This document shows positions 34,804-43,606 of a stretch of DNA of 64,000 bases, in pieces. Positions within the stretch are counted from its first letter, which is position 1, and each line of letters starts with the position of its first letter. The stretch is from Aequorivita sp. UBA3180 (GTDB lineage: Bacteria; Bacteroidota; Bacteroidia; Flavobacteriales; Flavobacteriaceae). The position numbers and the translations under genes are program-made. The notes beneath the pieces are model-generated. The model was not told the DNA's origin. It did not search any database and was given only the letters and a program-made list of their open reading frames with translations. The DNA lies in contig DEXQ01000018.1 of NCBI GenBank assembly GCA_002364215.1, forward strand, positions 427,577 through 491,576, in the 5' to 3' direction.

Positions 34804-35808
34804 CTACACTTCATCTGCCCCATATACTAATTCGATAAAATCAATTTTCGGAATATCTCCAAAATATTCCTTTACTTCAATATCTTTCAACAATTCTGAA
34901 ATATCCTCTTTTTCATAGCGGGCGCCTTCCAATAGTTTTTCTAGATTTTCCACGGGTTCCTTTCCGAAGAAATCCCCGAATATTTTGAATTCTGTGATGT
35001 GTCCCTTTTCAACAAAAATGCGCAGATCTATTTCCCCGACGGAAAAACGCTTGCTTCGCTGAACATTAAATTTAGGTGAACGTCCATAATTCCAGTCCCA
35101 AGTGTCGTATTTTTCTTCTTTTAGTTGATGGACTGCTTTCCACTCTTCGGGTGTTAAATAGTAGCTTTCAAAGGGTTCGCTTTCTTCGTAAAGCCCTTCC
35201 AATAGAAGTTGCCTGAATGCATCAATCATTAATGGTTCTTTTAAAAATTCAGAAATATTTGCCACACGACTGCGAACAGATTTATGTCCCTTAGACTCAA
35301 TCTTGCTCATTTTTACGTTTAGCGCATTTACAACTTCACCCAAATCTGTATTAAATAGGAGCGTACCGTGGCTAACCATCCGCTTTCCGGTAGAAAATTG
35401 GGCGGTTCCTGAAATCTTTTTTTCATCAACCTGTATATCGTTTCTGCCTTTCAGTTCAGCTTTCAAACCCAAACTGTTCAGAACCTTAATTACGGGAGCA
35501 GTGAATTTTTTAAAGTTATTCAGACTTTTCACATCGTGATTTGTGATAAAACTGAAATTGAGATTCCCAAAATCGTGATATACGGCGCCACCGCCCGAAA
35601 CCCTTCGCACTACGTGAATATTATTCTGTTCAATGTACTCGTGGTTTATTTCTTCCAAGGTATTTTGATTGCGGCCAATGATGATGGACGGCTCGTTAAT
35701 ATAAAAGAGCAAATAATCATTTTCGGCGCTAAAATTTCGCAGCGCGTATTCTTCCAATGCAAGGTTTAATCGGGGATTGGTATTGCCTTCGTTTTCCAGG
35801 AAAATCAT
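34804..35808 (-). CDS. lplA: Lipoate-protein ligase A
   Basis: About 334 residues. It attaches free lipoate, via lipoyl-AMP, to E2 and GcvH lipoyl domains. Motifs: NPRLNLALEEYAL (N-terminal), SIIIGRNQNTLEEIN, VVRRVSGGGAVYHDFGNLNFSF (adenylate-binding RR-x-SGGGAVYHD), and KISGTAQFSTGKRMVSHGTLLFNTD with the catalytic Lys. The C-terminal ~90 residues form the accessory domain. The frame is open to 35883, but the start MIFLENEGNTNPR at 35808 fits the family and lies 17 nt after a TACCTTTG promoter; an earlier start would overlap the TonB-receptor gene. Confidence 0.92.
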   Translation of the reverse strand: MIFLENEGNTNPRLNLALEEYALRNFSAENDYLLFYINEPSIIIGRNQNTLEEINHEYIEQNNIHVVRRVSGGGAVYHDFGNLNFSFITNHDVKSLNNFKKFTAPVIKVLNSLGLKAELKGRNDIQVDEKKISGTAQFSTGKRMVSHGTLLFNTDLGEVVNALNVKMSKIESKGHKSVRSRVANISEFLKEPLMIDAFRQLLLEGLYEESEPFESYYLTPEEWKAVHQLKEEKYDTWDWNYGRSPKFNVQRSKRFSVGEIDLRIFVEKGHITEFKIFGDFFGKEPVENLEKLLEGARYEKEDISELLKDIEVKEYFGDIPKIDFIELVYGADEV

Positions 35809-35825
35809 GTTGTAAAAAGTTTTCG

Positions 35826-35833
35826 CAAAGGTA
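35826..35833 (-). promoter_or_regulatory. -7 element of lplA
   Basis: Minus strand TACCTTTG, 17 nt before the ATG at 35808. It fixes the start choice for lplA. Confidence 0.6.
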
Positions 35834-35846
35834 CAAACTTCAAGGC

Positions 35847-38138
35847 TTAAAGTTGATATTTTAGCTGAAACCCGCCATACCAATTTCGTGGCATTCCTGG
35901 GTAATAGTAGCGAGGCTCGGCACCTCCAAAGCCTGAAGCGTTTATTAACACGGAAGCAGCATATTTTTCATCGGTAAAATTGTTTACCCCTGCATTTAGT
36001 TCAAAAGAAAGTAGTTTGGATAATTCTTTTTTATAGGAAACCTTCGTATTGAATATAGTGTAAGGATTGGAATAGAGCGTATTTGAATCATTTAGAGGAA
36101 TTTCTCCAATATGCAATAAGTTGGTGTTTAATAGAAAGTTTTTAAATCCGAGGTTGACTCCAGCATTCAATTTACTATCAGGTACCCCGGTAAGTTGATT
36201 TGACGAATAATCATTATCGCCATCTACAAAATCAATAAATTTATGATCGGTAATTTCCGCATTAAGATAGGGAGAAACGTAGCACGAATCACTGAAAGTC
36301 TGTGTGTAGGAAGCGCTTATTTCTAGTCCTTTATGTTCCGTCTTTCCGGCGTTACTGCCAATATACTGGTCGTCACCCACACGCTGTGCCACCAATAAGC
36401 CCGTAATATCCAAAAGGTAGGCTGTAAGCTGTAAATGAAGGTTTCTTCGAAAGAAAAAAGCTTCACTTCCCAATACATAATTGAAGCCTTTTTCCGGCCC
36501 GAGGTCTGGATTTATCACGCCTTCGGGCGTTAATGTTTCCTCAATGGAAGGATAGTTAAAACCTTTGCTGAAATTAAAGTAAGAACTTACATTTTCGGTG
36601 AATTGATACAATAAATTTACATTCGGTGCCAAAATTGGTTCAAAGTTGCGTTCAGCACTTTTGTTTGCTTCTTCTACATTGAAATAGTCCCTAAAATCAT
36701 AATTGGTTTGGTTAAAATTAAGGCCAAACTGACCTTTCAGCTTTTTTGTAAAAGGAAGGGTTACGGTTGCAAAAACGTTCAGGTTGTCTCTCTTTTCAAA
36801 ATTAGCGCTTAACTGCTCGCCTTCCAAGCTACCATTGCCGTTATTCTCTTCGTATAAATTTTCAAGGGTTTGCCAATTGTATTCGTCTTTATAAAATTCG
36901 CCTCCGAAACTTAGATTGGCTTTGTTTTTTAAAAATGAAAAGTCTTTTGCAAAGACCGTCCGCGCTCCGTAACCATTGGTGAATTCATCCAAAATATTGA
37001 ACGGTCTCGGTTCGTAATGATCTAAATAAGTATAGAAAACACTGCTGGTATTGCTGAAATTTTCAGAAAAACGGTGCGTAAAGCTAAGCCCAGCCAATGT
37101 TTGTTTGTTATCTTCATATCCTTTTGCAGCTTTCCAAGTAAATGCAGCCTGTGCAGGGTTTTCTTCAAAGGCGGTTTTACTGATGGAACTAGGAATCTGT
37201 GCAAAGTAATCAACGTAATTCATTAAAAAACTGAGTTCATTTCTGGTGTTGAATGTATAAGTAGCTGTTAACAATACCGATTGCCTGTCATAGCTGTTAT
37301 TCTCACGAAAACCTTCTGTTTTTAAATGATCGTAGTTTAAATTGACTGAAAAAGTTTCAGTGGAAGTTGCTGTTGAAACGGAGTTTTTTATCAGCCCAAA
37401 GGAGCCCACTGTCAGGTTAGTTTTAAAAAAAGATTCCCCAAAATTCGCTTGTTTCGAGGTGAGCAGCAAAGTTCCGCCCAAATTGGTGCCGTATTGAGTA
37501 GCTTTCGGACCTTTTACTATTTCCAAAGATTGAATATCCTCGGGATCAAAAGCATCGATAGAGGTTTCTCCAATACCGTTCGTAATCGGAATTCCATTAA
37601 AATACGCACGGATTTTATTGGTACCATAAAGCGTGCGCGAGCCTACGCCCCGAATTACGATTCGGTTGGTATTGATGGCGCCGCTTTGGATATAAACACC
37701 GGGAGTTTCATTAATTGCTGCTACCAAATCCATAGGGCTGTATGCTTCAAATTTTGCTGAAGTTATCTTTTCTGTAGGAATTATAACCTTGCTTTCCTTT
37801 TGGAAGGTTGATGAAATAATAACCTCTTCTAAATTTTCCAATTTAACTTTTGGATAAAGGATAAATGTTGAATTGTATTTTGAAAGTTGAAATGTTTCGC
37901 TATAATAATTGGGATGCTCAAACCTTAAAGTAACAGGAAGTTCCAATGAATTCTTAATTATAAAAACCCCTTCCGAATCTGTTATTGCCACTTGTTTTTC
38001 CTTTAAGAAAACCGTTACTGTCTCAATTGGAATGCCCTTATAAGAAACGACTTTGCCTTTTATTTCCTGTGAGTACGAAAAATTAAAAAAGGCAGTCAAC
38101 AATAAAGTCGCCACGGCTTGAAAGTAAAGTAATTTCAT
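35847..38138 (-). CDS. TonB-dependent outer-membrane receptor
   Basis: 763 residues. Signal peptide ends FNFSYSQ. A carboxypeptidase-regulatory-like domain (~24-105, EIKGKVVSYKGIPIETVTVFL) is followed by a plug (~120-225: PMDLVAAINETPGVYIQSG, IRGVGSRTLYGTNKIRAYFNG, SLEIVKGPKATQYGTNLGG) and a 22-strand barrel ending in WYGGFQLKYQL. The plug and barrel resemble the iron-chelate/vitamin type rather than SusC (which is ~1,000 residues), and no SusD is present. The substrate cannot be named. It is transcribed away from the FAD-oxidoreductase gene and ends 38 bp before lplA begins. Confidence 0.92.
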   Translation of the reverse strand: MKLLYFQAVATLLLTAFFNFSYSQEIKGKVVSYKGIPIETVTVFLKEKQVAITDSEGVFIIKNSLELPVTLRFEHPNYYSETFQLSKYNSTFILYPKVKLENLEEVIISSTFQKESKVIIPTEKITSAKFEAYSPMDLVAAINETPGVYIQSGAINTNRIVIRGVGSRTLYGTNKIRAYFNGIPITNGIGETSIDAFDPEDIQSLEIVKGPKATQYGTNLGGTLLLTSKQANFGESFFKTNLTVGSFGLIKNSVSTATSTETFSVNLNYDHLKTEGFRENNSYDRQSVLLTATYTFNTRNELSFLMNYVDYFAQIPSSISKTAFEENPAQAAFTWKAAKGYEDNKQTLAGLSFTHRFSENFSNTSSVFYTYLDHYEPRPFNILDEFTNGYGARTVFAKDFSFLKNKANLSFGGEFYKDEYNWQTLENLYEENNGNGSLEGEQLSANFEKRDNLNVFATVTLPFTKKLKGQFGLNFNQTNYDFRDYFNVEEANKSAERNFEPILAPNVNLLYQFTENVSSYFNFSKGFNYPSIEETLTPEGVINPDLGPEKGFNYVLGSEAFFFRRNLHLQLTAYLLDITGLLVAQRVGDDQYIGSNAGKTEHKGLEISASYTQTFSDSCYVSPYLNAEITDHKFIDFVDGDNDYSSNQLTGVPDSKLNAGVNLGFKNFLLNTNLLHIGEIPLNDSNTLYSNPYTIFNTKVSYKKELSKLLSFELNAGVNNFTDEKYAASVLINASGFGGAEPRYYYPGMPRNWYGGFQLKYQL

Positions 38139-38317
38139 TCTTTATGCAATTTCAGTATAGGTTGTATTTCCATGTTTAATTGTTTTACAACAGTTTTCTT
38201 TAAAAATAGCAATTAGTATTAGAAAATAAGAGCCCGCTAAAAAGTTTACATATTTCTTAACGGAAGAATGAGGAGTGGAATAGGTATATCCCTGATTACA
38301 TTATCCAATTAACTCCC

Positions 38318-38325
38318 TATCTTTG
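38318..38325 (+). promoter_or_regulatory. -7 element six bases before a start codon
   Basis: TATCTTTG-CCGCCT-ATG. A start site at the usual distance from the -7 element would fall on or next to the ATG, implying a leaderless or nearly leaderless mRNA. Confidence 0.6.
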
Positions 38326-38331
38326 CCGCCT

Positions 38332-39888
38332 ATGAGCAGATTGGTTCAAATAGCGATTTTACCACGGCAACAAGAAGACTTGGAATTCATTTTGGAACTT
38401 GCTTTGGAAAAGGAAAAGCTTCGAAAAGAAAACATTAGCGACTGGCGCATCCGCAAACGCTCCATTGATGCGCGCCGTCAACCTATCAAAATAAACCTTC
38501 AAGTTGAAATGTGGTTGAAAGGCGAAAAGCGTGAAATTATTCCGCCATTTATTCCGCAGAATGTTTCTTCTTCCAAAGAAATTGCAATAATTGGCGCAGG
38601 CCCAGCCGGACTTTACGCTGCACTTCGTGCTATCGAAGCGGGCTTGAAACCAATTGTTTTTGAACGCGGGAAAGACGTTCGGGAGCGCCGCCGTGATTTA
38701 GCGGCAATCAATAAAGACCAAATTGTAAACCCAGAAAGTAATTATTGTTTTGGGGAAGGCGGCGCAGGAACCTATTCCGACGGAAAGCTCTATACCCGTA
38801 GCAAAAAACGCGGCAATGTGCTGAAAGCGTTGGAATGGTTTGTCCACTTTGGCGCCGATGAAGATATACTCGTCGATGCCCATCCGCACATTGGAACTAA
38901 TAAACTTCCGAAGATAATCACTGCAATGCGGGAAGCGATTCTCGATAATGGTGGGGAAGTACATTTCAATTCAAAATTGACAGATTTTAAGTTGAAGGAT
39001 GGTGCTATTGAAGCAATTCAAATAAATGCCAAAAAATGGTTTGAGTTTGAAAACGTAATACTCGCCACGGGGCATTCGGCAAGGGATATTTTTTATCTGC
39101 TTCACAGTAAAAATATCAAAATTGAAGCCAAACCCTTTGCCATTGGCGTTCGGGTGGAACATCAACAGGAGCTCATAGATTATATTCAATATCACGGAGA
39201 AGTTGACAATCCATACTTACCACCGGCCAGCTATGCCTTGGTTGAGCAGGTAGATGGCTTGGGGGTGTATTCTTTCTGTATGTGCCCCGGCGGAATTATT
39301 GCGCCCTGCGCCACCGAGCAGGAAGAGGTGGTTACCAACGGCTGGAGCCCAAGCAAGCGGAACAATCCGTATGCAAATAGCGGAATTGTAGTAAGCGTGG
39401 AACCCAAAGATTTACCGAATTATAAAGAAGGCGATCCTTTTGTATGTTTGGACTTTCAAAAGTTTGTGGAACAGCGCTGTTGGGAAGCAGGAGGAAAGAC
39501 CCAAAAAGTACCTGCCCAGCGGATGATTGATTTTGTGGAAGGAAAGGTTTCTGAAGATTTTCCAAAGACTTCATACCAACCCGGAATTGTTTCAGCAGAT
39601 TTAAATGAAGTGCTTCCGCCATTAATTTCAAAACGTTTGAAAAAAGCATTTTTGTCCTTCGGGAAAAAGATGAAAGGTTATTATACAAACCAAGCGGTTT
39701 TGCATGCGCCCGAGAGCAGGACTTCTTCGCCAGTTTCCATTCCACGCGATTCAGAAACATTGGAACATATTGAAATAAAAGGATTATACCCTTGTGGAGA
39801 GGGTGCAGGCTATGCTGGAGGAATTATTTCAGCCGCCATTGATGGGATTAATTGTGTGGATGCAATTGCTGAAAAGTTAATTCGTTAA
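38332..39888 (+). CDS. FAD-dependent oxidoreductase of unknown substrate
   Basis: 518 residues. An N-terminal ~80-residue basic segment (LRKENISDWRIRKRSIDARR) comes before a dinucleotide-binding motif EIAIIGAGPAGLYAALRAIEAG (~84-105). Later FAD-domain elements are VILATGHSARDIFYLL and the C-terminal GLYPCGEGAGYAGGIISAAIDG. These NAD(P)/FAD-dependent proteins are widespread and often annotated as dehydrogenases, but no substrate is known. A cluster of Cys (FCMCPGGIIAPC) is notable and may be structural or redox-active. The frame includes a TTG three codons earlier, but that codon is inside the promoter, so ATG 38332 is the start. Confidence 0.87.
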   Translation: MSRLVQIAILPRQQEDLEFILELALEKEKLRKENISDWRIRKRSIDARRQPIKINLQVEMWLKGEKREIIPPFIPQNVSSSKEIAIIGAGPAGLYAALRAIEAGLKPIVFERGKDVRERRRDLAAINKDQIVNPESNYCFGEGGAGTYSDGKLYTRSKKRGNVLKALEWFVHFGADEDILVDAHPHIGTNKLPKIITAMREAILDNGGEVHFNSKLTDFKLKDGAIEAIQINAKKWFEFENVILATGHSARDIFYLLHSKNIKIEAKPFAIGVRVEHQQELIDYIQYHGEVDNPYLPPASYALVEQVDGLGVYSFCMCPGGIIAPCATEQEEVVTNGWSPSKRNNPYANSGIVVSVEPKDLPNYKEGDPFVCLDFQKFVEQRCWEAGGKTQKVPAQRMIDFVEGKVSEDFPKTSYQPGIVSADLNEVLPPLISKRLKKAFLSFGKKMKGYYTNQAVLHAPESRTSSPVSIPRDSETLEHIEIKGLYPCGEGAGYAGGIISAAIDGINCVDAIAEKLIR

Positions 39889-39963
39889 TTCGGGATTCGT
39901 AGATTCGGTTCGTTGATACGTGACTTAAATTTTGTAATTTAATTTCAATTTCGATTTCCAAAA

Positions 39964-39993
39964 GAAAAGGCTACCATGTGGCAGCCTTTCTTA
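39964..39993. terminator. Bidirectional terminator
   Basis: AAAGGCT-A-CC...GG-C-AGCCTTT, a stem with one mismatch, A-rich before and T-rich after. It lies between the convergent oxidoreductase and FKBP genes. Confidence 0.7.
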
Positions 39994-40012
39994 AAGTATA
40001 TTTTTGGAAAAA

Positions 40013-40441
40013 TTACTTTATCTCAAGCAATTCCAATTCAAAGGTTAGGTCTTGACCGGCCAAAGGATGGTTCGCATCCACAATGATGAACCCATCTTTT
40101 ACATCTGCAACTCGCAGTTGACGCTCAGATCCGTCAGGGTTTTTGGACACAAGGCCCATACCTATTTCTGGTTTTATATCCTGTGGCAAGTTCTCACTTG
40201 GTATTTTTTGAAAAAGTTCTTTTTGAACTTCGCCGTAAGCTTCTTCTTTTGGAATGGTAATGGTTTTCTTTTCGTTTTCCTTCATATTTACCAATCCTTT
40301 TTCAAAACCTGGAATTAAACGACCTTCACCGAGTTTTACCTCCAGTGGTTCACGTTGTACGGAACTATCGAATACTTGTCCGTTGTTCAATTTTCCTGTG
40401 TAATGAAGTTTTACGGTTTCATTTCCTTGTACTTGACTCAT
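40013..40441 (-). CDS. SlyD-like FKBP peptidyl-prolyl isomerase
   Basis: 142 residues. FKBP fold interrupted by an inserted flap: VKLHYTGKLNNGQVFDSSVQREPLEVKLGEGRLIPGFEKGLVNMKENEKKT, then PKEEAYGE and the IF-domain (~70-125), and DANHPLAGQDLTFELELLEIK at the end. This is the SlyD/FkpA-short type. It catalyses cis-trans proline isomerisation and acts as a folding chaperone in the cytoplasm (no signal peptide). Unlike Enterobacterial SlyD, it lacks a His-rich metal-binding tail. Single gene with its own promoter. Confidence 0.93.
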   Translation of the reverse strand: MSQVQGNETVKLHYTGKLNNGQVFDSSVQREPLEVKLGEGRLIPGFEKGLVNMKENEKKTITIPKEEAYGEVQKELFQKIPSENLPQDIKPEIGMGLVSKNPDGSERQLRVADVKDGFIIVDANHPLAGQDLTFELELLEIK

Positions 40442-40476
40442 AATTTTGTTTTTTCAATTATTGTTCAATAAGGGGG

Positions 40477-40484
40477 CAAAACTA
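40477..40484 (-). promoter_or_regulatory. -7 element of the FKBP gene
   Basis: Minus strand TAGTTTTG, ~36 nt before the ATG. The leader AAAAAACAAAAT directly before the ATG matches that of dps. Confidence 0.5.
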
Positions 40485-40647
40485 TGGGTTTGCATTGCCA
40501 ATTCCACAGAAATGAGTCATTAATCCTGAGATTTATGTAAATATTAACGGATTTACCCTTGACTATAAAAGAGGTGGTATGGGATAATATAGAGAACTGA
40601 TTTAAAATTTGTAAATTTAGTTTTTACACTTCTTCAGTAATTAAGCA

Positions 40648-41475
40648 ATGGACCAACCAGTAAAAATATTTAGGTTTGACATTGAAGAGGCAATAAAAGT
40701 TGCCTCTTCACCTAATGAACCCCATAATCACGACTTTGAAGAAATCCTTATTGGAATGGAGGGGTCTATTGAGCATTTCATAGATTTTGAAACCACAATT
40801 GTAGATGCTCCCTATGTTTGTTTTGTAAGCAAAGGTAAGGTTCACAGAGTAAAGCCTATAGTAAAAGATGGTAAGTGCGATGTTTGGGTCATTAGGTTTA
40901 GTAGTGAATTTTCAGCTGAAATTATATTTCAACTTTACGCTGCATTCCACAATAAGGCTAATATATTTTGGCCGGTTGAAAGGCTTACGGGACGCCTTCC
41001 GGTTTTGACTGAAATGATGTATAATGAATTAAGGCAATCAAATCCTGATTTTTCAGTCCTTCGCCATTTGCTCAACGCCGTTATTTCGATTGTATTATCA
41101 GAAAAACAGAAACAGCAGCCCACAGATATTTCCTCAAACCAAAATGAGACGTTTACCAATTTTCTCGCCATTTTGGAAGAAAATTTTCGGCGCCCCTTGA
41201 GCGTGGGATATTATGCGGAAAAATTGTTTATGAGCACACGGAACTTAAATTTGATTTGCCAAAATATTCTACAGCAAAGTGTGTCGGAAATCATTGAAAC
41301 CAGAAAATTGATTGAAGCCAAAAACCTTCTGACTTCCACGGATAAAACCATTGCCGAAATAGCCTACGAATTGGGTTATAATGAAAACTCTTACTTCTCT
41401 AATGTTTTCAAAAAAAAATCGGGGCAAACACCAGGTGAGTTTCGGGATGAAATGCGAAGCCTGTTAACTTCCTAA
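40648..41475 (+). CDS. AraC-family transcriptional regulator
   Basis: 275 residues. An N-terminal cupin-like sensor (~15-105; HNHDFEEILIGMEGSIEHFIDFE) and a C-terminal pair of helix-turn-helix units (~175-270): LSVGYYAEKLFMSTRNLNLICQ and TIAEIAYELGYNENSYFSNVFKKKSGQTPGEFR, the latter the standard AraC signature. It probably controls the following YceI/dioxygenase/DoxX genes on the same strand, 98 bp downstream; this is inferred from position. The cupin ligand is unknown. Confidence 0.92.
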   Translation: MDQPVKIFRFDIEEAIKVASSPNEPHNHDFEEILIGMEGSIEHFIDFETTIVDAPYVCFVSKGKVHRVKPIVKDGKCDVWVIRFSSEFSAEIIFQLYAAFHNKANIFWPVERLTGRLPVLTEMMYNELRQSNPDFSVLRHLLNAVISIVLSEKQKQQPTDISSNQNETFTNFLAILEENFRRPLSVGYYAEKLFMSTRNLNLICQNILQQSVSEIIETRKLIEAKNLLTSTDKTIAEIAYELGYNENSYFSNVFKKKSGQTPGEFRDEMRSLLTS

Positions 41476-41526
41476 AATTATACCTCTACTACCGAAAAGT
41501 GTAATTCTTAACATCCGTAGTGCTAC

Positions 41527-41534
41527 TATTTTTG
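41527..41534 (+). promoter_or_regulatory. -7 element before the YceI gene
   Basis: TATTTTTG, 40 bp before the ATG at 41574, in the gap where the AraC regulator would be expected to act. Confidence 0.5.
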
Positions 41535-41573
41535 TAATCAAATAATTAATTGACATTTTAATTCTAAATGATT

Positions 41574-42143
41574 ATGAAAAAAGTACTGATTTTAGTTGTG
41601 ATGTCCCTATTTACAATAGGAACTTTTGCACAGACCCAATGGCAGGTAGACCCAAACCATTCTTCGTTAAACTTTAGCATCAAGCATTCAGGCATTAGTT
41701 TGGTGAATGGCAAGTTTTTACACTACACAGGTAGTTTAACCACCAATGGCGATGCCTTAAGCAATGCACAATTTAATTTTAACGTGCAAGTGGCAAGTAT
41801 CAATACCAATGTAGATGCGAGGGACAAGCACTTGAGAAGTGCCGATTTTTTTGAGGTGGAAACCTATCCGACTATGACCTTTAAAAGCACCAAAATTTTG
41901 GCGACAGGTAAACCAGAACATTTTTTATTGTATGGCGAGCTTACTATTAAAGGGGTTACAAAACCAGTAATTTTTGATGTGTACTACGGTGGAACCGCGA
42001 AGAGCGACAAAGGTGAAAAATTAGGTTTGAAAGCGAAAACCACTATCAACAGGTTTGACTACAACATTAATTTTGACCCTACCGCAGCTGGTATTGGTAA
42101 GGATGTGGATATTGTAGTTCATCTACAGTTCGCCAAACAGTAA
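41574..42143 (+). CDS. YceI-family secreted lipid-binding protein
   Basis: 189 residues. Signal peptide MKKVLILVVMSLFTIGTFAQ, then the YceI/lipocalin-like barrel: WQVDPNHSSLNFSIKHSGISLVNGKF, the conserved DARDKHLRSADFFEVETYPTMTFKSTKI, LTIKGVTKPVIFDV and the C-terminal VDIVVHLQFAK. YceI proteins bind isoprenoid quinones or similar lipids in the periplasm. Another ATG two codons upstream (41568) is possible. With a dioxygenase and DoxX following, it belongs to a small redox-related set. Confidence 0.93.
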   Translation: MKKVLILVVMSLFTIGTFAQTQWQVDPNHSSLNFSIKHSGISLVNGKFLHYTGSLTTNGDALSNAQFNFNVQVASINTNVDARDKHLRSADFFEVETYPTMTFKSTKILATGKPEHFLLYGELTIKGVTKPVIFDVYYGGTAKSDKGEKLGLKAKTTINRFDYNINFDPTAAGIGKDVDIVVHLQFAKQ

Positions 42144-42186
42144 AACTATTTAAAGGGAAGTTATTCATATTTTGAATTTAGAAATC

Positions 42187-42267
42187 ATGAAAAAGTTTAA
42201 AATCCAAAAGTTAAGCAGAGAAGACGTGTATGGCAAAGCAAGTTTCGTAGTTAGATTACGTCAATGA
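42187..42267 (+). CDS. Possible 26-residue leader ORF
   Basis: MKKFKIQKLSREDVYGKASFVVRLRQ, strongly basic, ending in a TGA that overlaps the start of the dioxygenase gene (ATGA at 42264-42267). It may allow translational coupling or be a decayed gene end. No family; coding is uncertain. Confidence 0.3.
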   Translation: MKKFKIQKLSREDVYGKASFVVRLRQ

Positions 42268-43145
42268 ATAGAAAACAATTTTTAAAATCAATTGCACTAT
42301 TGCCGCTAATAGGTTCAAGTATGAATTTGAAAGATTTAAATAAAATGACTGCAACAATGAGTAATACAGAAAAAATGCCTGTACTATTCTTGGGTCATGG
42401 AAGCCCTATGAATGCCATTGAGGAAAATGAATTTGTGGCAAATTTTAGACGGCTTGGAAATGAATTGGTACGCCCCAATACAATACTCTGCATTTCTGCC
42501 CATTGGGAAACCAATGGCACATATGTAACAGCAATGCAAAATCCTCCTACCATTCATGACTTTGGAGGTTTCCCACAGGAGCTTTTTGAAGTACAGTACC
42601 CAGCACCGGGAAGCCCTCAACTGGCAAAACAGACCAAAGCGATAATAACAAAAACAAATGTAGGATTAGATGATAAATGGGGGCTCGACCACGGAGCGTG
42701 GAGCGTTATAAAACATCTCTATCCCCATGCCGATATCCCGGTAATTCAAATGAGCATTGATTACACACAGCCTGCAAAATATCACTATGAATTAGCAAAG
42801 GAATTGAATAGCCTTCGCACAAAGGGTGTTCTAATTGTGGGAAGTGGAAATATGGTACATAATCTTCGCATGGTTTCGTGGAAAAGGTTAAACGAAGTAT
42901 ATGCCTACGATTGGACTATAGAGGCCAACGAAAAGATGAAAGACTTTATCGTTAGCGAAGATCACAAAAGTTTAATTGATTTTAAATCCCAAGGAAAAGC
43001 CTTTGAGTTAGCCATACCAACGCCCGAACATTATATGCCGTTGATTTACACCTTGGCATTAAAGACCAAAAATGAAGAAATAACAATATTTAACGACAAA
43101 CCTGTTGGAGGTTCACTTACTATGACTTCCGTAAAGATAGGTTAG
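42264..43145 (+). CDS. LigB-type extradiol dioxygenase (DOPA dioxygenase/YgiD family)
   Basis: 293 residues. Class III extradiol dioxygenase fold. Metal-ligand and catalytic His candidates are in FLGHGSPMNAIEEN, CISAHWET, WGLDHGAWSVIKHLYPHADIPV and PTPEHYMPL. The YgiD group opens the ring of L-DOPA-like catechols in vitro; the natural substrate in bacteria is not settled. The N-terminus MNRKQFLKSIALLPLIGSS looks like a weak export signal (RK rather than RR), which is unusual for this family; an internal Met near residue 28-37 is an alternative start for a cytoplasmic form. It sits between the YceI and DoxX genes. Confidence 0.88.
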   Translation: MNRKQFLKSIALLPLIGSSMNLKDLNKMTATMSNTEKMPVLFLGHGSPMNAIEENEFVANFRRLGNELVRPNTILCISAHWETNGTYVTAMQNPPTIHDFGGFPQELFEVQYPAPGSPQLAKQTKAIITKTNVGLDDKWGLDHGAWSVIKHLYPHADIPVIQMSIDYTQPAKYHYELAKELNSLRTKGVLIVGSGNMVHNLRMVSWKRLNEVYAYDWTIEANEKMKDFIVSEDHKSLIDFKSQGKAFELAIPTPEHYMPLIYTLALKTKNEEITIFNDKPVGGSLTMTSVKIG

Positions 43146-43162
43146 AAACAAAACAATGAATT

Positions 43163-43585
43163 ATGAAAAAATTATTGGATATTGAGTTAAAAGAGAACAC
43201 TGTTAGTATGGCTGTCTTATTATTAAGGTTGGGTGTGGGTATAATGATGCTTGTTCATGGAATTCCAAAACTATACATGCTGTTTAGTGAAGATATTCAG
43301 TTTCCCAGTGTTATGGGGATGAGCGCTACGTTTTCATTATTACTAACTGTGGTTGCAGAAGTTTTATGCTCTATATTACTGCTAATTGGACTTTTTACCA
43401 GAATAGCGGCCATTCCATTGATTATAACCATGTTGGTAGCCGTATTGATGATTCACGGTAGCGATCCATATGCCTTGAAAGAATTAGGACTGTTTTACTT
43501 GTTGGCCTATGTAGTTTTGTTAATACTTGGCAGCGGTAAATATTCTTTTGATGCTATTTTGAAAAACTATCAATTAGAAGAATAG
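43163..43585 (+). CDS. DoxX-family membrane protein
   Basis: 140 residues, four membrane helices (~18-36, ~52-80, ~82-102, ~106-125). Contains the DoxX motifs LLLRLGVGIMMLVHGIPKL and AEVLCSILLLIGLFTRIAAIPLIITMLVAVLMIHGSDP. DoxX-like proteins are linked to quinone- or thiol-dependent redox reactions in the membrane, but few have a proven activity. It starts 17 bp after the dioxygenase stop and is followed within 22 bp by the TetR gene, so all are likely one transcript. Confidence 0.9.
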   Translation: MKKLLDIELKENTVSMAVLLLRLGVGIMMLVHGIPKLYMLFSEDIQFPSVMGMSATFSLLLTVVAEVLCSILLLIGLFTRIAAIPLIITMLVAVLMIHGSDPYALKELGLFYLLAYVVLLILGSGKYSFDAILKNYQLEE

Positions 43586-43606
43586 CTATTGTTAATATAT
43601 ACAGCT

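Noticed and set aside
39332..39760. 142-codon minus-strand frame in the FAD-oxidoreductase gene
   Set aside because: Shadow of a well-supported gene, with no start context or family.
42264..42330. True twin-arginine export signal on the dioxygenase
   Set aside because: The motif is NRKQFLK with only one Arg in the key pair and a short hydrophobic stretch; the signal is too weak to claim.
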